Shown: positions 17,222 to 26,706 of the stretch, one piece after another
Layout of the letters: every line of letters begins with the position of its first letter
How positions within the stretch are numbered: position 1 is the first letter of the stretch
Assembly: GCF_019423325.1 (NCBI RefSeq)
Contig: NZ_JAHZBQ010000001.1
Location: forward strand, 310,001-374,000
From: Campylobacter sp.
GTDB lineage: Bacteria > Campylobacterota > Campylobacteria > Campylobacterales > Campylobacteraceae
DNA length: 64,000 bases
Reading direction: 5' to 3'
Program-made: the position numbers and the translations under genes
Notes under the pieces: generated by a model
What the model was told of the DNA's origin: nothing
What the model saw: the letters and a program-made list of their open reading frames with translations, nothing else
Database searches by the model: none

Positions 17222-17853
17222 ATGGCAGGGCTAGCTAGATAATACGGCGAGATCGAAATTAGTATAGAAATTTTGCGGAGCTTTATGGGATTTTATGGAA
17301 TTTCGTGAAATTTTGTCTTTAAATTTTATTGCTGAGATTCCGCATATTGCGATAATGGCGATGGATAGCGATTTTAAAATTTCAGTATCTTGGAAGTTTA
17401 GAATTTAATCTATGCTGTGGATTTTATTGACAGAATTTTGACTTGTCATAGACTTATCCATCGCGATATAGGGATTTAATCATAATTTTAGTGCATCCCT
17501 GAAAGAGAAAAAATTGCGCAAACTAGCGAGTAGCTATGTAATCACAGCTGATATGGCAAAAATATCCGAAGAAGATCGCACGGGATAATTAATTTGCGAA
17601 GTAAATAAAATCAATTCACAAGGGAATGGGAATCTATCAATAAACAAGTAAAATTATTCATCGCAAAGTAAGCAAAATCGATCTGTAAATGGGCAGATCA
17701 AGCTTAAAACTAACTCGAAGTAGCCTGTAAATAGGCTAAATTGCAAGCAAGATAAATTTTAAGTAGGCATATTGTAAGAAAGTAAAATTTTAGATGAGAT
17801 AAGTGGGATAAATCGATTTCAAATCACCGTAGAAGTTGGATGACGATCCTAAT
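17222..17853. repeat. Gene-free, AT-rich spacer with degenerate 30-bp repeats
   Basis: 632 bp, no supported gene. Two imperfect copies of a unit of the type GC(G/A)AAGTAA-x2-AAAATC lie at about 17596-17625 and 17663-17693. Convergent genes flank the region, so it may also hold terminators, but I see no clear hairpin plus T-run. Confidence 0.45.
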
Positions 17854-19236
17854 TTAAAGCCCCATTTTTCCGGGATTTAAGATGCCTTTTGGATCGAAAG
17901 CCCTTTTGATTGCGCGAAATAGCTCCATCTCTGCTGCGCTAAAAGCTAGTGGCATAAATTCCGCCTTACTTAGCCCGATGCCGTGCTCGCCGCTGAGCGT
18001 ACCGCCAAGATCAACTGCAGCTTTGAAAATTTCGGTGATTGCGTCATGTCCGCGTCGCACTTGAGCTTCATCTTTTTTGTCGGCGACCATGACGTTGGTG
18101 TGGACATTGCCGTCGCCCGTGTGCCCGAAACAGGGCACGCGCACGCCGTATTTATCGCCGATGCGCGCGATACGGCGCAGTAGCTCGGGCAGCTGCGAGC
18201 GCGGGACGGTGATGTCCTCATTTAGCTTAAGCGTGCCGTAGATATTGATCGCCTGCGAGCAGTTGCGTCTCGCAAACCAAATGCCCGCACGCTCCTCTTC
18301 GCTTTCTGCGATGCGAAAGTCGCTCGCGCCGTTTTGAACGAAAATTTCTTTTATGAGTGCGAGCTCCTCCAAAAGCACTGCTTCTAAATTGCCGTCTGTT
18401 TCGCAGATCAAAATCGCGCCCGCATCCCTTGGCAAGCCTTTATGAAATTTCTCCTCGACCGCGGCTATGCACAGCGCGTCTAAAAATTCCATCGCCACGG
18501 GCGTGATACCGGCTGCCATTGTCTTATACACGGCATTCATTGCTGCATCTACGCTAGGAAAGACGCCCATCGCGGTCTTTTTAAGCTTTGGCATCGGGAT
18601 GAGCTTGAGCGTGATTTCGGTAATGACGGCAAGCGCGCCTTCGCTTGCGATTAAAATTCCTACCACGTTGAAGCCTGCGACATCTTTTATAGTGCGTTTA
18701 CCCGCTCGGATCACCTCTCCATTAGGCAGTACCGCACGCAGTGCCATTACGTAGTCTTTGGTGATGCCGTATTTTGCGGCGCGCATGCCACCGGAGTTTT
18801 CGGCGACGTTGCCTCCTAGCGTGGAATAATCCTGGCTTGCCGGGTCGGGCGGATAAAAAAGCCCGCGCGCTGCAGCTGCTTTTTGCAGATCGATATTTAT
18901 GCAGCCGGGTTGGACTACGGCGAGTAGATTTTGCATGTCGATTTCTAGAATTTTATTCATATGTTTTTCAAATGCTAAAATCACTCCGCCGTTTGCGGCT
19001 AAAGATCCACCCGTAAAGCCGCTACCTGCGCCTCTTGGAACTACAGGGATTAAATTTTCGTTGCAGAATTTTAAAATTTGACTGACATCGTCCTCGCTTC
19101 GCGGGAAAAGCACGCCGTCCGGCAGACAGCGCCTTTTCGTCGCGTCGTAGCAGTATGCCGTGCGATGAGCCTCGTCAAAATAGGCATTATCCGCGCCTAA
19201 TAGATTTGTAAAAAACGCTTGCGCAGCGCTATTCAT
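17854..19236 (-). CDS. glcD: FAD-linked oxidase, GlcD / D-lactate dehydrogenase type
   Basis: 460 residues. The N-terminal FAD-binding-4 (VAO/PCMH) domain shows PVVPRGAGSGFTGGSLAANGG and GCINIDLQKAAAARGLFYPPDP. The C-terminal FAD-oxidase domain ends with GTLSGEHGIG. This family oxidises 2-hydroxyacids such as glycolate or D-lactate and passes electrons to the respiratory chain. Which substrate is used here cannot be told from sequence. The start overlaps the preceding gene by 8 bp. The neighbourhood matches the glcD locus of C. jejuni (hydroxyacid oxidase, exported protein, M23 peptidase). Confidence 0.92.
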   Translation of the reverse strand: MNSAAQAFFTNLLGADNAYFDEAHRTAYCYDATKRRCLPDGVLFPRSEDDVSQILKFCNENLIPVVPRGAGSGFTGGSLAANGGVILAFEKHMNKILEIDMQNLLAVVQPGCINIDLQKAAAARGLFYPPDPASQDYSTLGGNVAENSGGMRAAKYGITKDYVMALRAVLPNGEVIRAGKRTIKDVAGFNVVGILIASEGALAVITEITLKLIPMPKLKKTAMGVFPSVDAAMNAVYKTMAAGITPVAMEFLDALCIAAVEEKFHKGLPRDAGAILICETDGNLEAVLLEELALIKEIFVQNGASDFRIAESEEERAGIWFARRNCSQAINIYGTLKLNEDITVPRSQLPELLRRIARIGDKYGVRVPCFGHTGDGNVHTNVMVADKKDEAQVRRGHDAITEIFKAAVDLGGTLSGEHGIGLSKAEFMPLAFSAAEMELFRAIKRAFDPKGILNPGKMGL

Positions 19237-19957
19237 CGCCGTCTAAGCCCAGCAAATAGCGGTAGTGTTTGTCGTAATCGCTGATCGGGCCATTAGTAAA
19301 GTCCCAAATGACGGTCTTTATCTCGCCCACGCGTGAGTAAAACGGCAGCTGATAATAAGCCACGCTGCCGCTAGCGAACGTACGCAAAGGCTTGAAGCTG
19401 CCGCAGTCGGCAAATACGCCTTGTTTATCCATCGCGATAAAAATCAGTCCGGCGCTGTTTTGCGCGCAAATTTTACGAAAATCGTCACGGCTGGGATTTG
19501 GCTTGTGATTGTAGCTAAGATAGGCGCCGCCAAGATCTGGGTGAATAAAATTTATATTAGGGAAAGCCTTGATAACCTGCTCGTAAATTTCAGCGTTAGG
19601 TGCGACGATTATGGCGCGGTCATAGAGGAAATTTAAGATCACTTTATCGCCGCTTGAGGGTAAAATTTTAGGCAGTGGCAGCGCCTCTTGAGCTAACATA
19701 TCAAAAACCTCAAATCGCACCTTTGCCTTGCCTGCGCTTTTTTGCGTCACGACGGCACGTGCGATGATGGAGCTCGCGCCACTGCCAAAATTATGCATCA
19801 CCACTCCGCTGCTGCCTACGGCAATCGTAGGGCTATCTGTGATCTCGCCCGAACCATCCTTTACGCTAAGGAGGGCGGTTTCGTATCGCGGCATATTAAA
19901 TTCCGCCCCTATCGCCGCACTTAAAAATAGACCTAAAATAAGTAAAGCTTTTTTCAA
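19229..19957 (-). CDS. Exported protein with plasminogen-binding (PgbA-type) N-terminal domain
   Basis: 242 residues. Residues 1-17 are a Sec signal peptide ending in IGA-EF. The mature part (RYETALLSVKDGSGEITDSPTIAVGSSGVVMH, in pieces) resembles the PGBA_N domain described for Helicobacter/Campylobacter plasminogen-binding proteins; it is probably a periplasmic or surface beta-rich protein. The start codon is TTG at 19957 with CAGGAG 8 nt upstream. It is translationally coupled to glcD (8-bp overlap) and divergent from the M23 peptidase gene. Whether it binds plasminogen here is untested. Confidence 0.75.
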   Translation of the reverse strand: MKKALLILGLFLSAAIGAEFNMPRYETALLSVKDGSGEITDSPTIAVGSSGVVMHNFGSGASSIIARAVVTQKSAGKAKVRFEVFDMLAQEALPLPKILPSSGDKVILNFLYDRAIIVAPNAEIYEQVIKAFPNINFIHPDLGGAYLSYNHKPNPSRDDFRKICAQNSAGLIFIAMDKQGVFADCGSFKPLRTFASGSVAYYQLPFYSRVGEIKTVIWDFTNGPISDYDKHYRYLLGLDGDE

Positions 19958-20055
19958 AATTCTGCTCCTGAATAAAATTTCGGCTAATTATACATAAAAC
20001 TTTGAAATTAGCGATAAAATTCCACGGTATTTACGAAATATAAGCGTTTTTTCGT

Positions 20056-20061
20056 TACAAT
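20056..20061 (+). promoter_or_regulatory. -10 box for the M23 peptidase gene
   Basis: TACAAT in TTCGTTACAATCC, about 35 bp before the ATG at 20096. Confidence 0.45.
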
Positions 20062-20095
20062 CCCGCCTTAAAATAATATTTCAAAGCGGTTTTAT

Positions 20096-21265
20096 ATGAC
20101 TAGAATTTTTATATTGCTTTTTCTGTGGATAGGCGTAGTTTTTGCGAACAACCCCAGCGTAGAGAAGTTTGCCTGGCCAGATGGCGTGAGTCTTCTGCAA
20201 TTTATGGAAACCGCGGGCATCCCCGCATCTGTATATTACGACCTGGATAAAGAGGATCAAGAGCTTGCCGCTGAGGTGCGAGCGGGCGTGGAGTGTCAAA
20301 TTTTGCGTGATCCAGCAGGTCGCGTCTCTCAGCTGTTAATCCCTGTCAGTGAGGAGCTTCAGATCCACATATACCGCGATAAATTCGGCACTTTTAGATT
20401 CGTTTATACTCCAATAGTTTATGAGGAAAACAGCTACTCTTTAGGAATTCAGATCGAAAGCTCGCCCTATCAAGATATCATCAAAGCTACGGGCAATGCA
20501 GCTTTAGCGAATGAGTTTATGCTTGTTTTTAAAAATGAGGTAAATTTTAAAAAGCTGCAAAAGGGCGATCGGCTTGTGATTCTGTATGAGCAAAAGACGC
20601 GCCTTGGCAAGCCTTTTGGCGGAGTAAATATCACCGCAGGAATGATCGAGGAAAATAAAAAGCCCAAATCGCTATATTTTTTCGATGATAAATACTACGA
20701 CCGAAGCGGCAAAAAGGTCGAATCTTTTCTGCTAATTACGCCGCTTGTTTATACTAGAATTTCATCGTATTTTACCCCTAAAAGATTTCATCCGATTTTA
20801 AAGCGATATCGCGCGCACTTAGGCGTAGATTATGCAGCCCCCAAAGGCACTAAGGTAAATGCCGCAGGGGCGGGCAAGATTAGCTTCGTAGGGCGTAAAA
20901 ACGGCTACGGCAACACCGTAGAGATCAACCACGGCGGCGGTATCAGTACGCTTTATGCGCATCTTAGCGGCTTTGCTAGCGGCACAAAAGCAGGCGTTAG
21001 CGTCAAGCAAGGTCAGTTAATCGCCTATGTGGGCTCGACCGGGCTTAGTTCGGGACCGCATCTGCACTTCGGACTTTATAAAAATAAGCAGGCTATAGAT
21101 CCGCTTAAGGTAGTCAAGATTGAAAAAACGAACGTCATAAGCGCCGAAGAGCTTAAATTTAAAGCTCTCGTCAAAGATATGGACGCCAGAATGGCTGCGG
21201 CTAAAGACGGCTCGAAAAACCCTGCTAAATTTGAAAACTACGAGTCGCTTATCACGATAAATTAA
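20096..21265 (+). CDS. M23 (LytM) peptidoglycan endopeptidase, Csd3/Pgp3 type
   Basis: 389 residues with a signal peptide (residues 1-17, ending VVFA). A central region resembling the OapA/LysM-like inhibitory part of Csd3 is followed by the LytM domain at about residues 240-345. The zinc ligands are visible: H-x3-D (HLGVD), and H-x-H (PHLHFG), plus LYAHLSG. The whole layout and length match H. pylori Csd3 (HdpA) and C. jejuni Pgp3, which cut peptide crosslinks and help set helical cell shape. Synteny with the C. jejuni locus supports this. The ribosome site is weak. mgtE follows 8 bp downstream. Confidence 0.9.
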   Translation: MTRIFILLFLWIGVVFANNPSVEKFAWPDGVSLLQFMETAGIPASVYYDLDKEDQELAAEVRAGVECQILRDPAGRVSQLLIPVSEELQIHIYRDKFGTFRFVYTPIVYEENSYSLGIQIESSPYQDIIKATGNAALANEFMLVFKNEVNFKKLQKGDRLVILYEQKTRLGKPFGGVNITAGMIEENKKPKSLYFFDDKYYDRSGKKVESFLLITPLVYTRISSYFTPKRFHPILKRYRAHLGVDYAAPKGTKVNAAGAGKISFVGRKNGYGNTVEINHGGGISTLYAHLSGFASGTKAGVSVKQGQLIAYVGSTGLSSGPHLHFGLYKNKQAIDPLKVVKIEKTNVISAEELKFKALVKDMDARMAAAKDGSKNPAKFENYESLITIN

Positions 21266-21273
21266 GGCTGAAA

Positions 21274-22653
21274 ATGGAAAATAAAGAGCAGCTGGACGAC
21301 GTCGAGGAAGCTAAGGCGCTTCTTGATGCGCATCTAGGCGATACGCTTGAGCATGAGCTGAGTGCCGCCGATCTTACGGAGCATTTAAAAACTCTAAAAA
21401 AGCATGACGAAGAAAAATACGTAGAATTCTTAAAAAAGCTAGATCCTGAGGATCTTGCCGATGCTGCGCTTGAGATGCCCGAGCATATGCTCGAAGACGT
21501 CATCGAAACTCTACCTCACGAAAAGATCGTCAAAGCGATCGAGGAGCTCGAAAGCGACGATCAGGCAGAGCTTTTGCAAAACATCGGCGAAATCGACGAG
21601 GACAAGGCCGAGCAGATTTTCTATGGGCTTGACGAGGACGATCGCCACGATATTCTTACTATCTCCAAATATAGCGAAGATGAGGCGGGCGCGTATATGC
21701 AGACCGAGGTCTTTAGCGCTAGGCAGGATCAGACTCTGGGGCAGGCGGTCGAGATGCTGCGCGTTATGCGAGAAAAGGACGAGATCGAGAACGTCTTTCA
21801 GCTCTTCGTGCTCGATAAAAAGGGACATTTGCTTACTACCTTTTCGACGTCCGATCTGATTTTATATGATTTTTCGCTCACGCTGGAGCAAATTTCACAA
21901 AAATTCGGCGCCGAAAATAAAATCCACTTCGCCACCGATACCGATAAGATCGACGACGTAATCAAGGATTTTGAGGAGTTCGACCTTAACGTTATCCCCG
22001 TAGTCGATGCTAACGGCGTGCTCATCGGACGTATCACTGCCGATGATATCCACGATCTCATCCAAGAGCGCGCCACCGAGCAAATTTACAACCTCGCGGG
22101 CGTCGATGACGAAGCGGAGGACGATGAGACTACGATCTTTAAAGCAGGTCGCGCGCGCGCCTTGTGGTTGGCGGTAAATTTATGCACGGCGATCGTAAGC
22201 TCCACGATCATCGGGCTTTTTGACGCCACTATCGAAAAGCTGGTCGCGCTCGCCGTGCTTATGCCGATAGTCGCCTCCATGGGCGGCAACACCGGCACGC
22301 AGGCGCTTACGGTAACCGTGCGCCGCCTGGCCTTGGGCGAGATAGCGTTTAAAGACAAAAAGCAGGTTCTCTTTCGCGAGATCACGATCGCTTTCATAAA
22401 CGGTCTTATCTTTGCCACGCTAATGGGGTTTGTGGCGTATTTTTGGTTCGGTATTAAGCTTTTGGGGCTGGTGATTGCGATGTCGATGGTGCTAAATTTA
22501 ACTCTTGCGGGGCTTTTCGGCGCCGTCATTCCGATCACGCTTAAAAAATTAAATATCGATCCCGCCGTCGGCAGCTCCGTGCTGCTTACCACGGTTACGG
22601 ACATCGTGGGATTTTTCAGCTTTTTAGGACTTGCGACGTGGATACTACTATAA
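21274..22653 (+). CDS. mgtE: Magnesium transporter MgtE
   Basis: 459 residues, normal family length. An N-terminal superhelical domain (about 10-135) precedes two CBS motifs (about 140-265; MQTEVFSARQDQTLGQAVEML and NVIPVVDANGVLIGRI) and a five-helix channel domain (about 290-459). The signature around GGNTGTQALTVTVRRLALGE is present. The cytoplasmic domains sense Mg2+ and close the channel when the ion is plentiful. No Mg2+ riboswitch is visible in the 8-bp gap. Its 3' end overlaps the Nudix gene by 16 bp. Confidence 0.96.
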   Translation: MENKEQLDDVEEAKALLDAHLGDTLEHELSAADLTEHLKTLKKHDEEKYVEFLKKLDPEDLADAALEMPEHMLEDVIETLPHEKIVKAIEELESDDQAELLQNIGEIDEDKAEQIFYGLDEDDRHDILTISKYSEDEAGAYMQTEVFSARQDQTLGQAVEMLRVMREKDEIENVFQLFVLDKKGHLLTTFSTSDLILYDFSLTLEQISQKFGAENKIHFATDTDKIDDVIKDFEEFDLNVIPVVDANGVLIGRITADDIHDLIQERATEQIYNLAGVDDEAEDDETTIFKAGRARALWLAVNLCTAIVSSTIIGLFDATIEKLVALAVLMPIVASMGGNTGTQALTVTVRRLALGEIAFKDKKQVLFREITIAFINGLIFATLMGFVAYFWFGIKLLGLVIAMSMVLNLTLAGLFGAVIPITLKKLNIDPAVGSSVLLTTVTDIVGFFSFLGLATWILL

Positions 22654-23225
22654 AAAATTTCAAAATTTCCGAGCTTAAAAGCTCAAATTTCGTTAAACCA
22701 TTTCGCCTAAATTTCGAAATGGATGGCGTGGCGCGCGCGTGGGACTGCGTCAAGGTGCACGATAGCGTCTCGATTTTGCTCTACCATACGCAGCGCGATG
22801 CGCTTTTGCTCGTCAAGCAGTTTCGTCCCAGCGTGTGGTTTTATCAAGAGGAAAATTTAATAAATTCGCCCGAGAAGGGCTACACCTATGAGCTTTGCGC
22901 GGGCATTTTGGACAAGGGTATCAGCGAGGAGCAAACGGCGATCGAAGAGGTGCTCGAAGAGACCGGCTATGCCGTGAAGGATCTGAGATTTATCACGAGC
23001 TACTACAGCGCCCTGGGCTTTGCGGCAAACCGCCAAATTTTGTACTTCGCGTGCATCGACGAATCTATGAAGCTAGGAGCCGGCGGCGGCGTGGATGGCG
23101 AGAATATCGAGCTTTTCTACCTGCCTGCAGCCAAAGCGCGAGAGTTTATGTTCGACGAAAAGATCGTGCGCGCGCCGGGGCTGATCTTGGCATTTCAATG
23201 GTTTTTGAGCGAGTTTAAAGCTTAG
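22638..23225 (+). CDS. Nudix hydrolase, nucleotide-sugar pyrophosphatase type
   Basis: 195 residues. The context around the Nudix box (YELCAGILDKG..., then AIEEVLEETGY) and the N-terminal beta hairpin resemble ADP-/UDP-sugar pyrophosphatases. In the consensus G-x5-E-x7-R-E-U-x-E-E-x-G-U, the first Glu is Ile and the Arg is Glu, while the catalytic EVLEE core is intact. Such changes are known among UDP-sugar hydrolases, where loop residues move. Start ATG overlaps mgtE by 16 bp, so the two are co-transcribed. Confidence 0.85.
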   Translation: MDTTIKNFKISELKSSNFVKPFRLNFEMDGVARAWDCVKVHDSVSILLYHTQRDALLLVKQFRPSVWFYQEENLINSPEKGYTYELCAGILDKGISEEQTAIEEVLEETGYAVKDLRFITSYYSALGFAANRQILYFACIDESMKLGAGGGVDGENIELFYLPAAKAREFMFDEKIVRAPGLILAFQWFLSEFKA

Positions 23226-23292
23226 CGGCGAGATGGAATTTCGTGTGCCATCGCGCGTTTTTGCGTCTCGGCTTTAAATTTAAAGGACGGCG

Positions 23293-24339
23293 ATGAGGGT
23301 TTTACTTAGGCTGTGCATTATCGCGGCGTGCCTTTATGCGGCGATCGCGGCGGGGCTTTATATCTTTCAGGAGCGGCTGATATTTTTGGGCGAGCCGTTA
23401 GATAAAAACTTCAAATTTAGCTTTGAAAATTCCGAATTTGCAGGACTTGTTAACGCTCCCGAGAGCGGCGAGTATTTAGACATACCGACGTCCGCTACGA
23501 AAAATAGCGCCTCTACAAGCGGCGTCGCGGACGAAAACGCTTCTGTGGAGGGTGGCGTAAAAGAAAGCGGCTCTGCAGCGGGCGAGATCAAAAATAAAAG
23601 CGCTCAAACTAGCGCCAAGCGCGTCGGCGAAAATACCGCTCAGGACGTCGCATTGGGCAATAACACAAACTCCGCTGCGATAAAATTTCAAGAGATCAAT
23701 ATCCCGTTTGAGAGCGGGTCGATAAACGGGCTGAAATTTAGCGCGGCAGAGCCTAAAGGCGCGATTTTGTTCTTCCACGGCAACTTCGGCGACGTGAGCG
23801 GCTGGGGCGCATACGGCGCGGATTTTGCGGCTTTGGGATACGATTTTTATATTTTCGATTACCCGGGCTACGGCAAATCGGACGGCAAAATTTCATCGCA
23901 GCAGCAGCTTTTTGCGAGCGCGGATGCGATGAGCCGTTACGTTTTAGCGCAGCATCCGCCAAGGAAGATCGCGATGATCGGCTACTCGATCGGAAGCGGC
24001 ATCGCAGCACAGCAGGCTGCGAAGTGGGATGCGGCGCGGCTGATTTTGCTCGCGCCCTATTTTAGCTTCGAACGGCTTGCGCACGAAAAAATCCCCTTTG
24101 TGCCTAAATTTTTGATCCGATATAAGATTCCGACCGCGGAATTTTTGCAAGCGGCACGCGGCACGCAGATCACGCTCATACACGGAGCCGCAGATGAGCT
24201 AATACCGGTGCAGCACTCAAACGATCTTGCGGGATCTCTTAAGGCGGGCGATCTATTTTACGAAATAGCCGCCGCGCCGCATAATGGGCTGCTGGCAATG
24301 CCCGGTATTTGGGAAATTTTAAAAAAGAGGCTGCAATAA
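23293..24339 (+). CDS. Membrane-anchored alpha/beta hydrolase with insertion
   Basis: 348 residues. Residues 4-25 are an N-terminal membrane anchor. The hydrolase fold shows the oxyanion region LFFHGNFG, the nucleophile elbow GYSIGSG, a late acid (HGAADELIP) and a catalytic His (APHNGL). It resembles the YfhR/BEM46-type family, of uncertain substrate. Residues about 55-130 are a low-complexity block rich in Ala, Ser, Glu and Lys that splits the segment between the anchor and the first strand. Its DNA has only one RAATTY, at its end, so it belongs to a different compositional class from the deacetylase linker. Confidence 0.85.
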   Translation: MRVLLRLCIIAACLYAAIAAGLYIFQERLIFLGEPLDKNFKFSFENSEFAGLVNAPESGEYLDIPTSATKNSASTSGVADENASVEGGVKESGSAAGEIKNKSAQTSAKRVGENTAQDVALGNNTNSAAIKFQEINIPFESGSINGLKFSAAEPKGAILFFHGNFGDVSGWGAYGADFAALGYDFYIFDYPGYGKSDGKISSQQQLFASADAMSRYVLAQHPPRKIAMIGYSIGSGIAAQQAAKWDAARLILLAPYFSFERLAHEKIPFVPKFLIRYKIPTAEFLQAARGTQITLIHGAADELIPVQHSNDLAGSLKAGDLFYEIAAAPHNGLLAMPGIWEILKKRLQ

Positions 24340-24922
24340 TTTAGCGGAGCTCGGCGTAAAATTCTACGCAGAATCGACCGCTAAATTTTAAAATTTTACG
24401 TAGAATTCCACGCGGGCTCGGTCTCCGCAAAATCGCATGAAATTTTATAGCGGCGAAACACGGCGCCAAAAACGAGGCGTAATTTCAAATCAAAATTTAT
24501 GTGCCGTTGGCATAAGTATAGAGCCGACTTTGTAGCGTTAAATTCTTTTTGGCGCGCACGTGCCGTAAATTTAAAGCTAAAATTTGCGCCAGACCGTGAC
24601 GCCATATATTTTAGCTGAAATAAAGTTCTGTGAAATTTTATCCCGCGGACATTTATAAATTTCAAGTCTAAATTTTATATTTGCGCGGAAGCGACGCCGT
24701 ATTTTATCCGTGTAGAATTCTGCCGCGTAAAATTTTATCTAGCGAAATTCTGTTTCGTAAAATTCTATCTTGTAGAATTTTAATTCGCCGCGCTCAAATT
24801 TTATTCGCCGCTCTGAAATTTATCCCGCAGCGCCTAAATTTCTCCCGCTCGTCGCGCTTTACCCAAATTTATATTTAGTTGTTGTAAAATGCGTTTTTAA
24901 AAGGATTTTAGCGGTTTGTGAT
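24340..24922. repeat. Gene-free spacer packed with RAATTY
   Basis: 583 bp with no supported gene. RAATTY hexamers are dense throughout, notably 24360-24440 and 24655-24850, where phrases such as GTAGAATTC and GCGTAAAATTTTA recur. An AAAAGGA lies at 24898-24904, but it is 18-20 nt from the annotated downstream start. Confidence 0.6.
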
Positions 24923-25540
24923 ATGAGTATTTTAGAGTTTACGGAGTGCGTAGGCATCGCTTCGGCGGCGCTTAGCGGGTTTTTATTCGGCGTAAAGAAG
25001 GGCTGCGATTGGCTTGGGATCTTTATCGCGGCGTTTTTGACTGCGCTTGGCGGCGGGATCATGCGCGACACCTTGGTAAGCCGCGAGATCTACTCATTCA
25101 CGCACTATGCGCCCGTAACCATCGTGCTTGCGGTAAGCGCCGTAGCCATTTTTGCCAAACTTTACGAGAACCGTGATTTGGAGGGTAAATTTTTATTTAT
25201 TCTAACCGATGCGATCGATGTCGTAAGCTTTTCGATCGTCGGGGCGATGGTTGCGCTAAGCTATAATCACAACGTTTTCGGCGTGGTACTGATCGCGTTT
25301 TGTAACGGCGTGGGCGGCGGCATCTTGCGCGACGTGCTGCTGAACGAAGTGCCGTGGTTTTTGCATACGGGGCTTTATGGCACGATAAGCATGGGCGTGG
25401 GCTTAATATATTTCGTGCTTGATGGATTGGGGCTTAGCGGCGCCTTTTCGGTGATTATTTTGCTGGTTTTGGGAGTTGCGTTTCGCATGGTAGCTTATTA
25501 CAAATCTTGGCATCTGCCTAAAGTGGAGTACAAACAATGA
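24923..25540 (+). CDS. TRIC-type cation channel family protein (UPF0126/YicG)
   Basis: 205 residues with six or seven transmembrane helices forming two related halves. Each half carries the Gly-rich motif and following R-D: ALGGGIMRDTLV and GVGGGILRDVLL. This is the prokaryotic TRIC/UPF0126 family, reported as monovalent cation channels, with some members proposed to carry glycine. First gene of a six-gene operon in which each next start overlaps the previous stop. The ATG at 24923 has a weak ribosome site at the correct distance, so a nearby upstream GTG/TTG cannot be excluded. Confidence 0.85.
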   Translation: MSILEFTECVGIASAALSGFLFGVKKGCDWLGIFIAAFLTALGGGIMRDTLVSREIYSFTHYAPVTIVLAVSAVAIFAKLYENRDLEGKFLFILTDAIDVVSFSIVGAMVALSYNHNVFGVVLIAFCNGVGGGILRDVLLNEVPWFLHTGLYGTISMGVGLIYFVLDGLGLSGAFSVIILLVLGVAFRMVAYYKSWHLPKVEYKQ

Positions 25541-26706
25541 ACTATTTAATGGATAATTTTGCGCGCGTAAACGTAGCGCTGGTAAGAGGCGAGGGCTCGA
25601 TAGTCTATGACGAAGCGGGCAAGGACTACGTGGATTTTGGCGCGGGCATCGGCGTAAACTGCCTGGGGCACGCAAACGAGATCGTGCTGGAGGCGATCGG
25701 CACGCAAGCCGCGCAGATCATCCACGGCTCAAATATCTATAGAATTCTGCCCCAAGAAGCCCTGGCTCAAAAGATTAGCGAGCTTTTGGGGTATCGCAGC
25801 TACGCGGTGTTTTGCAACTCCGGCGCGGAGGCGAACGAAGCGGCGATCAAAATGGCGCGTAAATACGGCACCGTAAATTTTCCTAATAAAAAATTTGAAA
25901 TTCTAACTCTGCGAAATTCTTTCCATGGCCGCACGCTAGCGACGCTACAAGCTACCGGGCAGGAGAAATTTCATCCGGAAATTTTTGCGCCCTATATGCC
26001 CGGGTTTAAATTTTTCGACGATATCGAGGAGATCATCGCGCATATCGATGAAAATAGCGTCGCCGTGATGATCGAGCTAGTCCAGGGCGAGGGAGGTATC
26101 AAGCCTCTGGATAAGGCGAGCGTGCAAAGGCTGGCGGCGGTTTTGAAAGAGAAAAAGCTGCTTTTGATCACCGACGAGGTGCAGTGCGGCGTATATCGCA
26201 CGGGCGAGTTTGCGACGTCGCAAATTTACGGCATCCGCCCCGACATCATCACCTTTGCCAAAGGGCTTGCGGGCGGCGTGCCGATCGGCGCGTGCGTGGC
26301 GCAGCAAAACATTTTCGCTCCGGGCGAGCACGGCAGCACCTTCGGCGGTAACTTTTTGGCGACCTCTACGGCGCTTGCGGTGCTTTCGCAGCTTCAGTTT
26401 TTAAAAGCGAGCGGTAAGCTTGATAAGACTATAAAAAGATTTATCAAAAAACTAGACGGGCTCGCTGCAGACTATCCTAGCCTGATCGAAAAGCGCGTGG
26501 GGCTCGGTCTGATGCAAGGCCTCGTGCTGCGCGATGAAAAAAACTTGGGCGAGATCTTTAACAAAGCCCTGCAAAACGGACTTTTGATCCTAAAATCTGG
26601 CAAGCGCACCCTTAGATTTTTGCCTGCGCTAAATATCAAAAAACCGGAGATCAAAGAGGGCTTTGTGCGCCTACGCAAGAGCCTGGACGAGATAGTGCGG
26701 GCGTGA
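25537..26706 (+). CDS. argD: Acetylornithine aminotransferase
   Basis: PLP-dependent class III aminotransferase converting N-acetylglutamate semialdehyde to N-acetylornithine in arginine synthesis; often also serves the lysine pathway. 389 residues, as usual. Visible: FCNSGAEANEAAIKMAR, FHGRTLATL, LVQGEGGI, ITDEVQCGVYRTG, and the Schiff-base lysine in TFAKGLAGGVPIG. The ATGA overlap with the TRIC gene indicates coupling. Confidence 0.95.
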   Translation: MNYLMDNFARVNVALVRGEGSIVYDEAGKDYVDFGAGIGVNCLGHANEIVLEAIGTQAAQIIHGSNIYRILPQEALAQKISELLGYRSYAVFCNSGAEANEAAIKMARKYGTVNFPNKKFEILTLRNSFHGRTLATLQATGQEKFHPEIFAPYMPGFKFFDDIEEIIAHIDENSVAVMIELVQGEGGIKPLDKASVQRLAAVLKEKKLLLITDEVQCGVYRTGEFATSQIYGIRPDIITFAKGLAGGVPIGACVAQQNIFAPGEHGSTFGGNFLATSTALAVLSQLQFLKASGKLDKTIKRFIKKLDGLAADYPSLIEKRVGLGLMQGLVLRDEKNLGEIFNKALQNGLLILKSGKRTLRFLPALNIKKPEIKEGFVRLRKSLDEIVRA

